Below are positions 17,191-23,886 of a stretch of 25,164 nucleotides of DNA, piece after piece (positions within the stretch are counted from its first letter, which is position 1; each line of letters starts with the position of its first letter). A program made the translations under genes and the position numbers. The notes beneath the pieces are model-generated. The model ran no database searches. It worked only from the letters and a program-made list of their open reading frames with translations, and had not been told where the DNA came from. The DNA is from CAZEJS01 sp964512645. GTDB lineage: Bacteria > Actinomycetota > Geothermincolia > Fen-727 > Anoxymicrobiaceae. The stretch covers positions 1 to 25,164 of the forward strand of contig CAZEJS010000033.1 of NCBI GenBank assembly GCA_964512645.1. The letters run 5' to 3'.

Positions 17191-17293
17191 CTACCCCGGA
17201 AAAGACCACGCCGGTAAGCAGCAGCACCAGGAGCGCCGCCGCCGAGCAGCCGATCGCCACAGAACGAACGGAACGGTGGTCAAGGATAGCCAC
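16160..17293 (-). CDS. Giant DUF11-repeat surface protein, N-terminal part ending at amber codon
   Basis: The N-terminal 377 codons of the surface protein. A Sec signal peptide is clear: a basic n-region (DHRSVRSVAIG), a long hydrophobic core (AAALLVLLLTGVVF) and a likely cleavage after GVAGA before QPALSV. Two complete DUF11-type domains follow, and a third is cut in mid-strand by TAG. I chose GTG 17293 because GGGGAGG precedes it by 9 nt; GTG 17320, 9 codons upstream, would include that ribosome site in the coding part. If the stop is real, the cell makes a secreted fragment of about 340 residues. If it is suppressed, or is an error, the full product is about 3,113 residues. A good promoter lies about 190 nt upstream. 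Confidence 0.85.
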   Translation of the reverse strand: MAILDHRSVRSVAIGCSAAALLVLLLTGVVFSGVAGAQPALSVTKSGGKVLLGGEATVRITVTNTGNERGFNLEITDTFTSIPLKPDDTNKAVEFVSAATPDGPLTPTSVTTDPITNALKVRFDSIRDLMPTESVTIDLVVRTTDLEWAVGDLLHDEAVARVNTRADGGGDWIDGSASADIEVIPIRMVTKTANQSTAARQATGCGELPAGGWPFSYTLEVRNNEVNTTNIVAVTDVVPDGVEYLGILAGSPPTTVSRDNATGRTTLTWKIGDMAPGATWTVRYSAGIRYDYFGTDNGGTNRPYNDYSGTPALGAPVPDGTSFRNTADLSAEYLGDPVSDSASARVTAAYLTIAKSVDPTTSGNGGTVHFTITYTAS

Positions 17294-17476
17294 GATAATC
17301 AACCTCCCCGTTGCCCGCACGACAGAGTGCCACAGAGCAGAACTCTATCACACACATGAGACTGAATGAAGTCACATGACTGCGGCACACTGCTGTGGCC
17401 CGCTCGAGGCCGGGTTGTACCCGGGCATCACGGGCCATCTATCGGCCAGGCAGACTAATGCCTTTTTACCCTTGCG
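17294..17476 (-). promoter_or_regulatory. Structured 5' leader of the giant surface-protein gene
   Basis: About 183 nt separate the predicted start of transcription from GTG 17293. Several pairings are visible: CCGGGT/ACCCGG around a 3-nt loop (17410-17424); GGCAT pairing with ATGCC to enclose a GGCC/GGCC hairpin (roughly 17425-17461); and a long-range stem GCCACAGAGCAG (17329-17340) with CTGCTGTGGC (17390-17399) enclosing about 50 nt. The 5' end reads GGGACGCAAGGG, recalling part of the c-di-GMP-I aptamer, but the rest of that consensus is missing. It may be a regulatory leader of unknown class. Confidence 0.4.
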
Positions 17477-17482
17477 TCCCGA

Positions 17483-17511
17483 TTTCTAACGTGTATAAGG
17501 AATACAGTCAA
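17483..17511 (-). promoter_or_regulatory. Promoter of the giant surface-protein gene
   Basis: On the minus strand, TTGACT (plus 17506-17511; 5 of 6) is followed by a 17-nt spacer and TAGAAA (17483-17488; 4 of 6). The surrounding bases are AT-richer than the neighbourhood. Transcription would start near 17476, at or near the GGG of the leader. It is the best two-box promoter in the window. Confidence 0.6.
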
Positions 17512-17520
17512 TGCGGGAAG

Positions 17521-17637
17521 GCCGGAATATCAGGAGAAGTCCGTGAGCGCGGCCCCGGGGGGCACGGACGTGGGTGTTCCGGGAACGAATACGGGCGCCC
17601 CGCCGCCGCTCGCGCGCCGCGGCTCGCGCGCCGCCGC
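17521..17637. other. GC-rich spacer with short direct repeat
   Basis: Between the surface-protein promoter and the lipoprotein stop. It contains the direct repeat GCTCGCGCGCCG at 17608-17619 and 17622-17633 within a very GC-rich run. I see no gene here. Confidence 0.4.
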
Positions 17638-18054
17638 TCACTCCGGCGGGTTCACGCTGTTGATGAGTCGCTGCAGGGCGGTCAGGAACTCCCTGCTTGC
17701 GGTCAGTATCGTGTTGGCCTTCTGCTGGAGGCCCTGTGCGCTGCTCACGTTGGCCAGCGCGTTCTTGAGCCGGGCGTACGCTTTCTTCAAGTCGGCGATG
17801 TCCGTTTTTTCGAGCTTCTCGGCGTCGGCGACCACTTTCTCGTACTGGTCCTGGATCTCCGTCCACGCCCTGTCGAACGTCTCGTAGGACCTGTATGTGT
17901 CCGGGTCCGCGAGCTCGGTGAGGCTCGCCTGGAGGCTCTTGAGGTCGGTGGCAAGCGCGCGTTTCTCCTGTTCCGGGGAATCACCGCAGCCGGTGAGCGC
18001 GCAGGCTACCAGCGCCAGCACCGCCACCATCGCCATGACGGCCGCTTTTTTCAT
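17638..18054 (-). CDS. Small helical lipoprotein, hypothetical
   Basis: 138 aa. The N-terminus is a lipoprotein signal peptide: MKK, a hydrophobic core, and lipobox L20-T21-G22-C23, so Cys23 should be lipidated and the protein membrane-tethered on the outside. The rest is charged and almost wholly helical, with heptad-like spacing of Leu, Ala, Ile and Val (LKSLQASL, YEKVVADAEKLEK, LKKAYARLKNALANV), suggesting a coiled coil or helical bundle. I chose ATG 18054 because of the signal peptide and the purine-rich GGGAGAAAAGG before it; the frame upstream to 18393 is not protein-like. Family and function are not recognised. It lies upstream of the giant surface-protein gene on the same strand, but that gene has its own promoter. 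Confidence 0.82.
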   Translation of the reverse strand: MKKAAVMAMVAVLALVACALTGCGDSPEQEKRALATDLKSLQASLTELADPDTYRSYETFDRAWTEIQDQYEKVVADAEKLEKTDIADLKKAYARLKNALANVSSAQGLQQKANTILTASREFLTALQRLINSVNPPE

Positions 18055-18362
18055 GACCTTTTCTCCCTTCGCCGGTGCGCCGCTCAACCATTGAAACCCC
18101 GCTTCTCTTTCTTTTATCCCCTGCGGCTCCCGCGCGCAACCCCCTGCCGCCAAAAAACGGCCCGCGGCAAGGGAGTGCGGCGAGTCCCGGCGCGGGAAGG
18201 AACCCGACCCCCAGGCGCCCCGCGGGGACCCCGGGCCGCCGGAGCGGCGGCGCACCAGGAAGAAACCGACCGCCGGGGCGGGACGTCTTACACCGTTGAC
18301 GGGGAGGTGATCGACCGGCTGCGCGGCCCTCGAGTGACGGGTCCTGCCGTATAATTTCTGCC
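18055..18362. other. Divergent intergenic region
   Basis: 308 nt between the divergent lipoprotein genes. It is mostly very GC-rich with no gene-like frame. The right end carries the TATAAT of the binding-protein gene. On the minus strand, TTGCGC, 17 nt, TAAAAG (around 18110-18140) is a weak candidate promoter for the small lipoprotein. Confidence 0.4.
18350..18355 (+). promoter_or_regulatory. Leaderless-type -10 box (TATAAT) for the binding-protein/pseudo-legumain gene
   Basis: A perfect TATAAT ends 7 nt before ATG 18363, so transcription should start at or next to the A of the ATG. There is no Shine-Dalgarno in between (TTTCTGCC). This is the classic arrangement of leaderless mRNAs common in Actinobacteria. 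No clear -35 is seen. Confidence 0.6.
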
Positions 18363-20468
18363 ATGAAAAGACTACCCGCCGCCTTTCTGACATGCGCCCT
18401 TGCCGCCGGCTGCCTGTGCGCCTCCTCCTGCGGCGGTGGGGGGATCGCGACCTCGCCCAGGGTGGCGAAGATCGGGGTCATGCTCCCGCTGACCGGGGAC
18501 CGCCCGCTGGACTGGGAGAGAGTCCTCGACTGGGAGGCGGCGGGCATCAACTCGGGTCTCGAGGGCACGGGCTTCTCTGTCGAACTCGTCTACCGCGACA
18601 CCTTCGGGGTCGACGCCTCCGACATCGCCAGGGAGCTGCTCTCCGACAAGTCGCTGGAGGTCGCCATCGGCCCGATGACCAGCCGCGAAGCGATGACGGT
18701 GGCCCCGCAGTTCGAGCGCGCCGGCAAGCTGCTCTTGAGCCCCTGCGCGACGTCGGACGAGCTTTTCAGGGCGTTCTCCGGAAGGGGGTGCTTCGCGAGG
18801 ACATGCCAGAGCGACGTCGCCCAGACCAACACCATCCTGAACATCCTTCGTGCGAGGGGCGTGGAGAAGCTCTCACTCGTCTACGAGGATACGACATACG
18901 GGCGGACCTTCCTCGACTGGACGGGGTTCCTCGCCCGCGAGATGGGCATGGAACTTCTCGGCGTGGCTTCATTCGCCCCCGGGCAGGCTGACGTGTCGTC
19001 GGTGGTGGCGTCCGCCGCGGAAGCCGGGCCCGAATGCATTCTACTGGCCGCCTTCCCCTCAGACGCGGAGAACAACATGCGGGCGGTCGACGCCCTAGAG
19101 CCGGGACCGGCGGTGTTTTCGACGGACGCCGCCATGCAGCCCTCGTTCTTCAGGATGCGGGGCGCCGCGGCGGAGGGCTTCGAGGGCGTGACGCCGTCCG
19201 GGCCTTCCGACTCCGGTTTCGCCAGGCAGTACCGGAAGGTGTTCGGGCGCGAACCGGAGGCCTGGTCGGCCGAGACGTACGACGCGCTTCTGCTGGCAGC
19301 GGCCACAGCCGCGAGACGGTGGCGCGCCGGCGGAACCGGGTCCGTCAACAACGCCTTCATGGACGTCGTAACCGGCAAACAGAAGACGTGCGATTGCACC
19401 TTGCGGGGAGTGAGCGCGACCGTCAAAGAAATCCTCAAGGGCGGCCTGCCCGCTCTGTCCGGGGCGACGGGGCCGCTGGTCTTCGACCGGCGGTACGGCG
19501 TCGATACGGTCGACACCTACTACGCCCACTGGAAAGTCGTGGGAGGCGAGATGGAGCTGCAGTCGGTCATCTCCTCCGACGAGATAGCGCCCGCGGCCCT
19601 GGTGGAACCTGGCGCACCGGAGGCCTCTGCGCTGCCAAGCCCGCGTTTCATGAACTACCAGAAGGGCATGCCGACCGGCGCCCCGTCGTTCGCCTCGAGG
19701 AGAGGGCTCAAGGCGGTCCTCCTGGCCAGCAGCTACGGGCTGGACCGATACAGGCACCAGGCCGACGCCCTCGCTTTGTACCACATGCTAAAGAGCAGGG
19801 GCGTCGCCGACGACGACATCGTCCTGATGATGGCCGATGACGTCAAGACCGACGGCGGCAACGTGCACCGCGGCGAAGTCCTGGACAGGCTGGGCGGGAC
19901 GGACCTGCGGGCCGGGGCCGTCGTCGATTACTCCGGCGACGAGGTGACGCGCGAGAACTTCCGGGACGTCCTCCTCGGTTCCCCGGCGGACGGAGGCGGG
20001 CCCGTGCTGCGAAGCACCGCCGACACCGACGTCCTGGTGTTCATCTCGGGCGACGTCCAGGGCTCGGACCTGACGTTTTCCGGGAGCCCGCCTGAGACGC
20101 CCGGGGAGTTCAGCGAAGTCATAGAGAAGATGTCCGAGTCAGGGCGCTGCCGGCAGCTTCTGGTCCTGGCGCAGCTCGACGAGGGCGCCGATTTCTGCCG
20201 TGCCCTGCGAAGCCCCCGCGCCGTCGCCATGACCGCCTCTTCGCATGGCGAGACGGCGACGCCCGCTAACTACGACAGCGCACTGCACGTCTGGCTGGCG
20301 GACCGCTTCACCGCGGCGTTCATCCAGGCCGCGTCGAGGAGCAGGAACCTGTCCGTGGCCGACGTCTACAGGCGTGTCTACCTGGAATCCGGCGGGGCAC
20401 ACGTCTCTCTGGTGAACTTCGAGGACTTCGACGTGGAGGGCACCCCCATCTCCGACTTCACCAGGTAA
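18363..20468 (+). CDS. Lipoprotein fusing a Leu/Ile/Val-type periplasmic binding domain to an inactive-looking legumain-like (C13) domain
   Basis: 701 aa. The signal peptide carries Cys17 (LAAGC) and Cys23 (CASSC), either of which could be lipidated. Residues about 35-400 form a type-1 periplasmic binding fold like the branched-chain amino acid receptors (KIGVMLPLTGD at the start, AIGPMTSREA, LVYEDTTYGR, SAETYDALLL). Residues about 440-690 match legumain/GPI8-type C13 peptidases: RGLKAVLLASSYGLDRYRHQ (YRHQADA at 463-469), DDIVLMMADDV, VVDYSGDEVTRENF, then SGDVQG and AVAMTASSHGETA. The catalytic His of the DHG motif aligns with Asp564 and the catalytic Cys of EACESG with Leu605 (AQLDEG), so it should not be a protease. 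Leaderless promoter. No permease or ATPase gene adjoins it, so sensing rather than transport is plausible. The 3' end overlaps convergent mrpD by 11 nt. Confidence 0.85.
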   Translation: MKRLPAAFLTCALAAGCLCASSCGGGGIATSPRVAKIGVMLPLTGDRPLDWERVLDWEAAGINSGLEGTGFSVELVYRDTFGVDASDIARELLSDKSLEVAIGPMTSREAMTVAPQFERAGKLLLSPCATSDELFRAFSGRGCFARTCQSDVAQTNTILNILRARGVEKLSLVYEDTTYGRTFLDWTGFLAREMGMELLGVASFAPGQADVSSVVASAAEAGPECILLAAFPSDAENNMRAVDALEPGPAVFSTDAAMQPSFFRMRGAAAEGFEGVTPSGPSDSGFARQYRKVFGREPEAWSAETYDALLLAAATAARRWRAGGTGSVNNAFMDVVTGKQKTCDCTLRGVSATVKEILKGGLPALSGATGPLVFDRRYGVDTVDTYYAHWKVVGGEMELQSVISSDEIAPAALVEPGAPEASALPSPRFMNYQKGMPTGAPSFASRRGLKAVLLASSYGLDRYRHQADALALYHMLKSRGVADDDIVLMMADDVKTDGGNVHRGEVLDRLGGTDLRAGAVVDYSGDEVTRENFRDVLLGSPADGGGPVLRSTADTDVLVFISGDVQGSDLTFSGSPPETPGEFSEVIEKMSESGRCRQLLVLAQLDEGADFCRALRSPRAVAMTASSHGETATPANYDSALHVWLADRFTAAFIQAASRSRNLSVADVYRRVYLESGGAHVSLVNFEDFDVEGTPISDFTR

Positions 20469-21954
20469 GGAGGGGACGGATTGCCTCCAGGAGCCAGGTG
20501 GTGAGGACGTGTCCCAGCGCTCCCAGCGCCACGGCCCCGAGGCCGAACGCGAGTGAAACGGCGGACATCGCCAGCGGCGGCCGGCCGGCGCATTCCGCCT
20601 CGGCCTTTGCGAACAGCAGGTAGACAACCCTGCCCAGGCAGAGCAGTGCCGCGGCGCTCCCGAGAAACAGCAGCAGTACCGGCACGTACCAACCCCTGTC
20701 CAGCAGCCCTCCCGCCAGCTCCCACTTCGCGGTGAAGCCGATGGTGAACGGGACTCCCACGAGCGAGAGCGACGCCAGGGCGAACGCCGACGCGGCCACC
20801 GGACGCCGCCTGCCCATCCCCCGCAGATCTCGCACTCCGCAAACGTCACAACCGTGAGTCAGCGCCGAGGCCGACAGGAACATGCACGAAATCCCCACGA
20901 CACCCGAAACGACCGCGAGCAGGCCGCCGGCGAGCGCGCGGTGAGAAGTCGCCGCGATACCCGTGACCACCAGGCCCGCCTGGGAGATCGAGCAGCGGGC
21001 CGCCATGCGTTCGAGGTCGTCCTGGAAGAGGGCGGTCACCGCGCCGAAGACAAACGCGGCCATTCCGACCCATGCCAGGGTATTGGCGGTCATGGACCTC
21101 GCCGTCTCGACCTTCGAAAGCCCCGGGGAGAAGACGGAGTAAAGCACTCTGAAAAAGGTGAAACAACACACAGAGACCACGGTCCCCGCAAGCAGGGCCC
21201 CGGCCGGCTCCTCGGAGGCCGTGGCGGCGTCGGCAAGCCACCAGCTCGCGGGAAACAGGGCGGAGGGCACCGCAAGCGCCAGGACGGACACGACCAGGGA
21301 TACGACCGCGACGGGCACATACCCCTGTTTCAAGACCTGCAACTGGAGCGAGATCTTCTTCATGTCGAGGGCGCCGGTCACGCTGTACAGCAGGCCCGTG
21401 GCCAGCAGGAACATGACCGCCGACCCCGTCAGTGCTACCAGGTATCCGAACGCGGCCCGCGCCGCCCTCGAACCGCCACGCGCGGCGACAAACCCCGCCG
21501 CCGCGACACCCGTGACCTGCACGAACAACAACATGTTGAAGAGGTCGCCGCTCGAAATAACTCCCAGCGCCCCGGCAGTCCCCAGAAGCATGAGCGTGCA
21601 GGAGTACACCCCAGGCCTTCGGGCGGCCCCACCCGCGCAGGACGAACGCCTGTACGAGTAGACCATCATCAGCAGGACCGCCGACGTCACGGCGCAGGCG
21701 ACCATCAACGCCGGACGGTCGATCCTCAGCCGTATCCCCCACGGCGGCGGCCAGTCCCCGAGGTCGTAGGCTACGGCCACGCCCGCCCTTGCGCTTCCCA
21801 CAAGCGCCCAGGCGCAGAAGGAGGTCGCCGCCGCCCCCAGCAGTGCCCACCAGTAACACAGGTCGCGCCTCCACAGCCCGAGCAGCGGGCACACGGCGGC
21901 GAAGGCCAGTGGCACCGCCACAAGCATGATGGGGTGGTGCGCGAAAAAGCTCAA
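20458..21954 (-). CDS. mrpD: MrpD/NuoN-like antiporter subunit with altered proton-path residues
   Basis: Large polytopic membrane subunit (498 aa, about 14 TM) of a multisubunit cation/proton antiporter. MrpD landmarks are clear: an early GDWPPPWGI, SSGDLFN before TM5, ALFPASWWL in TM7, and SLVGVPFTIGFTAKW in TM12. However, compared with MrpD as I recall it, the TM5 Glu (FFEV) is Gln146, the TM7 Lys is Pro230, the TM8 Lys is Ser261, and the later His and Lys are Ser350 and Ile355. Only the TM12 Lys (Lys410) remains. The TTG start overlaps the mrpC stop by 4 nt (TTGA). It is the last gene of the operon and the only large antiporter subunit here. Proton conduction by this subunit is doubtful; it may be a structural remnant or use another route. 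Confidence 0.85.
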   Translation of the reverse strand: MSFFAHHPIMLVAVPLAFAAVCPLLGLWRRDLCYWWALLGAAATSFCAWALVGSARAGVAVAYDLGDWPPPWGIRLRIDRPALMVACAVTSAVLLMMVYSYRRSSCAGGAARRPGVYSCTLMLLGTAGALGVISSGDLFNMLLFVQVTGVAAAGFVAARGGSRAARAAFGYLVALTGSAVMFLLATGLLYSVTGALDMKKISLQLQVLKQGYVPVAVVSLVVSVLALAVPSALFPASWWLADAATASEEPAGALLAGTVVSVCCFTFFRVLYSVFSPGLSKVETARSMTANTLAWVGMAAFVFGAVTALFQDDLERMAARCSISQAGLVVTGIAATSHRALAGGLLAVVSGVVGISCMFLSASALTHGCDVCGVRDLRGMGRRRPVAASAFALASLSLVGVPFTIGFTAKWELAGGLLDRGWYVPVLLLFLGSAAALLCLGRVVYLLFAKAEAECAGRPPLAMSAVSLAFGLGAVALGALGHVLTTWLLEAIRPLLTW

Positions 21955-22319
21955 GGTTCCCCGTCCCCGCGCCCGGCTGTGTTTTCAACCCCGCGCCTCG
22001 CGCCGGCACGGGTCTTCACCGCGAGGGCCAGGGCCAGCGCGGTAACACCGGTGGAGACCATTATCCCGACGAGGACCATCGTATGGGGGACAGGGTTCAC
22101 CAGCGTGGCGGCCCTGAATCCCGGCATTACGACGCGGGTTTCTCCGCTCCCCACGAGCCCCATCGAAACCAGGAACAGAAACGCGCCGCTCTGCATGATG
22201 ACCAGGCCGATCACCTTCTTCACCGGATCTCGCCTCGCCGCGACGCAGTAGAGCCCCAGCACGACTATCAGCACGGCCCCCGCGTAGTTCAGGTTGAGAA
22301 GGACGCTGTCGCCGTGCAC
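21951..22319 (-). CDS. mrpC: MrpC/NuoK-like antiporter subunit
   Basis: 122 aa with three hydrophobic segments (LIVVLGLYCVAA; VIGLVIMQSGAFLFLVSMG; TMVLVGIMVSTGVTALALAL). The NPVPHTMVLVGIMV motif is diagnostic of the MrpC/MnhC/NuoK family, a small subunit packing against the antiporter core. I chose GTG 22319 because GGGAGG lies 6 nt before it; it starts 1 nt after the mrpB TGA. The 3' end overlaps mrpD by 4 nt, so the genes are translationally linked. The tail after the last TM is short and hydrophilic. Confidence 0.9.
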   Translation of the reverse strand: MHGDSVLLNLNYAGAVLIVVLGLYCVAARRDPVKKVIGLVIMQSGAFLFLVSMGLVGSGETRVVMPGFRAATLVNPVPHTMVLVGIMVSTGVTALALALAVKTRAGARRGVENTAGRGDGEP

Positions 22320-22320
22320 G

Positions 22321-23052
22321 TCAACCCTCCCTCATCAGAGCGAAGATGATCGACGTCACTATCCCGGCGGCGCTTACTCCTATGCCCAGGTCCAGCGCGT
22401 ACATCAGGACCGCCCTTTCCACCTGCAGCCCCTTTCCCGCGAAGCCCGGGAGCGAGAGGGTGAGGAAGTGCGCTCCCAGCACGACCCCGGCCAGTCCCAC
22501 CGCCATGAAGACCGCCACCCCCGCGCTCTCGAAGACCGTGCGCAGCCCCGGCCCGAGCTTTCGTGAAGTCTCCAGCAGGCTGAAAACGAGGGTCATCAGG
22601 ACGATCGCGCCGCCCACCAGGATGCCGCTCTGGAGGCTGTATCCGAGCGTGTTGGCCCCCATGAGGGAAACGTACGCGGCGAACAGTATGGTCAGGGGGA
22701 CCAGCACGACCGCTATGGTGCGCAGCATCACGCTGCTGGACACTTCCACCGGGCCCGGACCCGCCGGGCCGGCGCCGCTTCTGGTCCCGTCGAGCGCAAG
22801 CATCGCAGCGCACAGTGCGGTGAACATCGCTATGACGCCTGCCAGGGTGTCGTAAGCCCTGTAGTTCAGGAAAACGTCGTTTGGGATGCTCCTGTTGCCC
22901 GCCTCTTCGAGGCCCCGCTCGACGTACCTCGGGACGGCGTAGGTCTTGTCGGGGGCGCCGGCGTCCCCCATCCGCGGCATCAGCGCCACCGCGTACAGCA
23001 GGGCCGCGGCCAGGACCGTGAGTCCCGCGATGAGCACGGCTTTCCTTGTCAC
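22321..23052 (-). CDS. mrpB: MrpB-type subunit with fused MbhE-like N-terminus
   Basis: 243 aa. The N-terminal part (TM, then NDVFLNYRAYDTLAGVIAMF) matches the MbhE or C-terminal MrpA segment; after a Gly/Pro linker (about 100-108) the MnhB/MrpB domain follows (MLRTIAVVLVPLTILFAAYV, GGAIVLMTLVFSLLE, C-terminal TM). Fusion or splitting of these pieces is common in Mbh/Mrp-type modules. I chose GTG 23052 because GGAGG lies 4 nt before it, and the GTGA overlap with the upstream DUF4040 gene fits the operon. The long upstream extension to 23535 is Arg-rich antisense-type sequence and is rejected. Confidence 0.87.
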   Translation of the reverse strand: MTRKAVLIAGLTVLAAALLYAVALMPRMGDAGAPDKTYAVPRYVERGLEEAGNRSIPNDVFLNYRAYDTLAGVIAMFTALCAAMLALDGTRSGAGPAGPGPVEVSSSVMLRTIAVVLVPLTILFAAYVSLMGANTLGYSLQSGILVGGAIVLMTLVFSLLETSRKLGPGLRTVFESAGVAVFMAVGLAGVVLGAHFLTLSLPGFAGKGLQVERAVLMYALDLGIGVSAAGIVTSIIFALMREG

Positions 23053-23297
23053 CGCTCCTCCTCGTCCCGCGAGGTGCGGTTCACGGTGATGACGAGCATC
23101 ACCGTAGTAACGCATACGGTCAGCGCAACGTAGATGAGGGCGAGGTCGGGGGCACCGAGCCTCGTCCACAGCAGGGCCATGAGAAGGCCCTGCCCGCTCA
23201 GCAGCACCGTCGCGACCAGCAGGTCCTCGAGGAAGACGGCGGCGATGGAGGTCGCGAGTAGCAGCAGCAACAGGACCAGGTTCACCAGCCAGAGCAC
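23049..23297 (-). CDS. DUF4040/MbhD-like subunit (MrpA C-terminal piece)
   Basis: 82 aa, three TM segments. The core LLSGQGLLMALLWTRLGAPDLALIY corresponds to the MrpA C-terminal/MbhD segment, where LGAPD-A-L is the signature. In Mrp of Bacillus type this segment is part of the large MrpA; here, as in Mbh hydrogenases, it is a separate gene. The GTG start is preceded by AAGGAGG at 4 nt. It follows mrpG by 9 nt and overlaps the mrpB start by 4 nt. The NuoL-like N-terminal part of MrpA is not found anywhere in the window. Confidence 0.85.
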   Translation of the reverse strand: MLWLVNLVLLLLLLATSIAAVFLEDLLVATVLLSGQGLLMALLWTRLGAPDLALIYVALTVCVTTVMLVITVNRTSRDEEER

Positions 23298-23306
23298 TCT
23301 GCCTCC

Positions 23307-23624
23307 TTAAGCCTTCGTCGGCCTGCCGGCCGGGGGTATGCCCGCCAGAAAAGCGCTCCTCCCCACCGAATGACCCGAGGGAGCGCTGGTCAGCAGCAGT
23401 ATGAGTATGACCAGGATCAGCTTGAAAACCGCGATGTCCCACCCCGCGTCGAGAGACAGGGCGAGCGCGACGGAGCAGGCGCCCATGGTGTCGCATTTCG
23501 TGGCCGGGTGCAGCCTGGAGTAGGCGTCGGGACACCTCAGGAGCCCGATCGTGCCCCCCAGGAAGAAGACGACCCCTACCGAGGCGAAGGCCACGACCAG
23601 GATGTCATTGATCAAGCTTATCAA
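23307..23624 (-). CDS. mrpG: MrpG-type antiporter subunit
   Basis: 105 aa. Family signature IGLLRCPDAYSRLHPATKCDTMG in the middle, between TM segments VVAFASVGVVFFLGG and FKLILVILILLL. MrpG/MnhG/PhaG proteins are small membrane subunits of Mrp antiporters. I chose TTG 23624 because AGGAGG lies 5 nt before it; this makes a 20-nt overlap with the end of mrpF. The stop is TAA. The hydrophilic tail after the last TM (about 25 residues) is ordinary for the family. Confidence 0.9.
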   Translation of the reverse strand: MISLINDILVVAFASVGVVFFLGGTIGLLRCPDAYSRLHPATKCDTMGACSVALALSLDAGWDIAVFKLILVILILLLTSAPSGHSVGRSAFLAGIPPAGRPTKA

Positions 23625-23886
23625 GTCCGCCTCCTGTTCCCTCCATGTAGCGGGAGATTCCGTAGACGACGACCAGGTACAGAAACGCGAACACGAAAGA
23701 GACGTCCAGGTACAGCTCCTGCCCGAAGAACGCGGAGAGCAGGAGCATTATGGCCACGGTCTTGGTGTTGAGTATGTTGATGCTCACCAGGGTGTCCTGG
23801 ATCGTTGGACCCTTGATAGCCTGGTAGATGCAGGGCACGGTGTTCAAGAGGAGCGCCAGCGTGACGCCGAGGTAGAACTGCCTCAC
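23605..23886 (-). CDS. mrpF: MrpF-type antiporter subunit
   Basis: 93 aa. Three TM segments with the family core AIKGPTIQDTLVSINILNTKTVAIM (R/K-GPT-x-x-D-x-x), followed by DVSFVFAFLYLVVVYGISRY. I chose GTG 23886 because GGAGG lies 5 nt before it and it overlaps the mrpE stop (GTGA). In Bacillus, MrpF also supports bile salt and cation efflux; here only the operon role can be inferred. The frame continues upstream to 24402 antisense-like and is rejected. Confidence 0.9.
   Translation of the reverse strand: MRQFYLGVTLALLLNTVPCIYQAIKGPTIQDTLVSINILNTKTVAIMLLLSAFFGQELYLDVSFVFAFLYLVVVYGISRYMEGTGGGLDKLDQ

Noticed and set aside
8084..17359. Several long plus-strand open frames (300-600 codons) opposite the giant gene
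   Set aside because: They are Arg/Gly/Val/His-rich antisense frames produced by the strong third-position GC bias; no domains, no ribosome sites, and the minus strand has clear protein domains.
17425..17480. c-di-GMP-I (GEMM) riboswitch
   Set aside because: Only a GGGACGCAA-like piece matches; the conserved 5' half is absent and the promoter would start transcription after where it should be.
22321..23535. A 404-codon mrpB frame starting at 23535
   Set aside because: The first 160 codons are Arg-rich and overlap mrpG and the DUF4040 gene; GTG 23052 has a ribosome site and the expected overlap.
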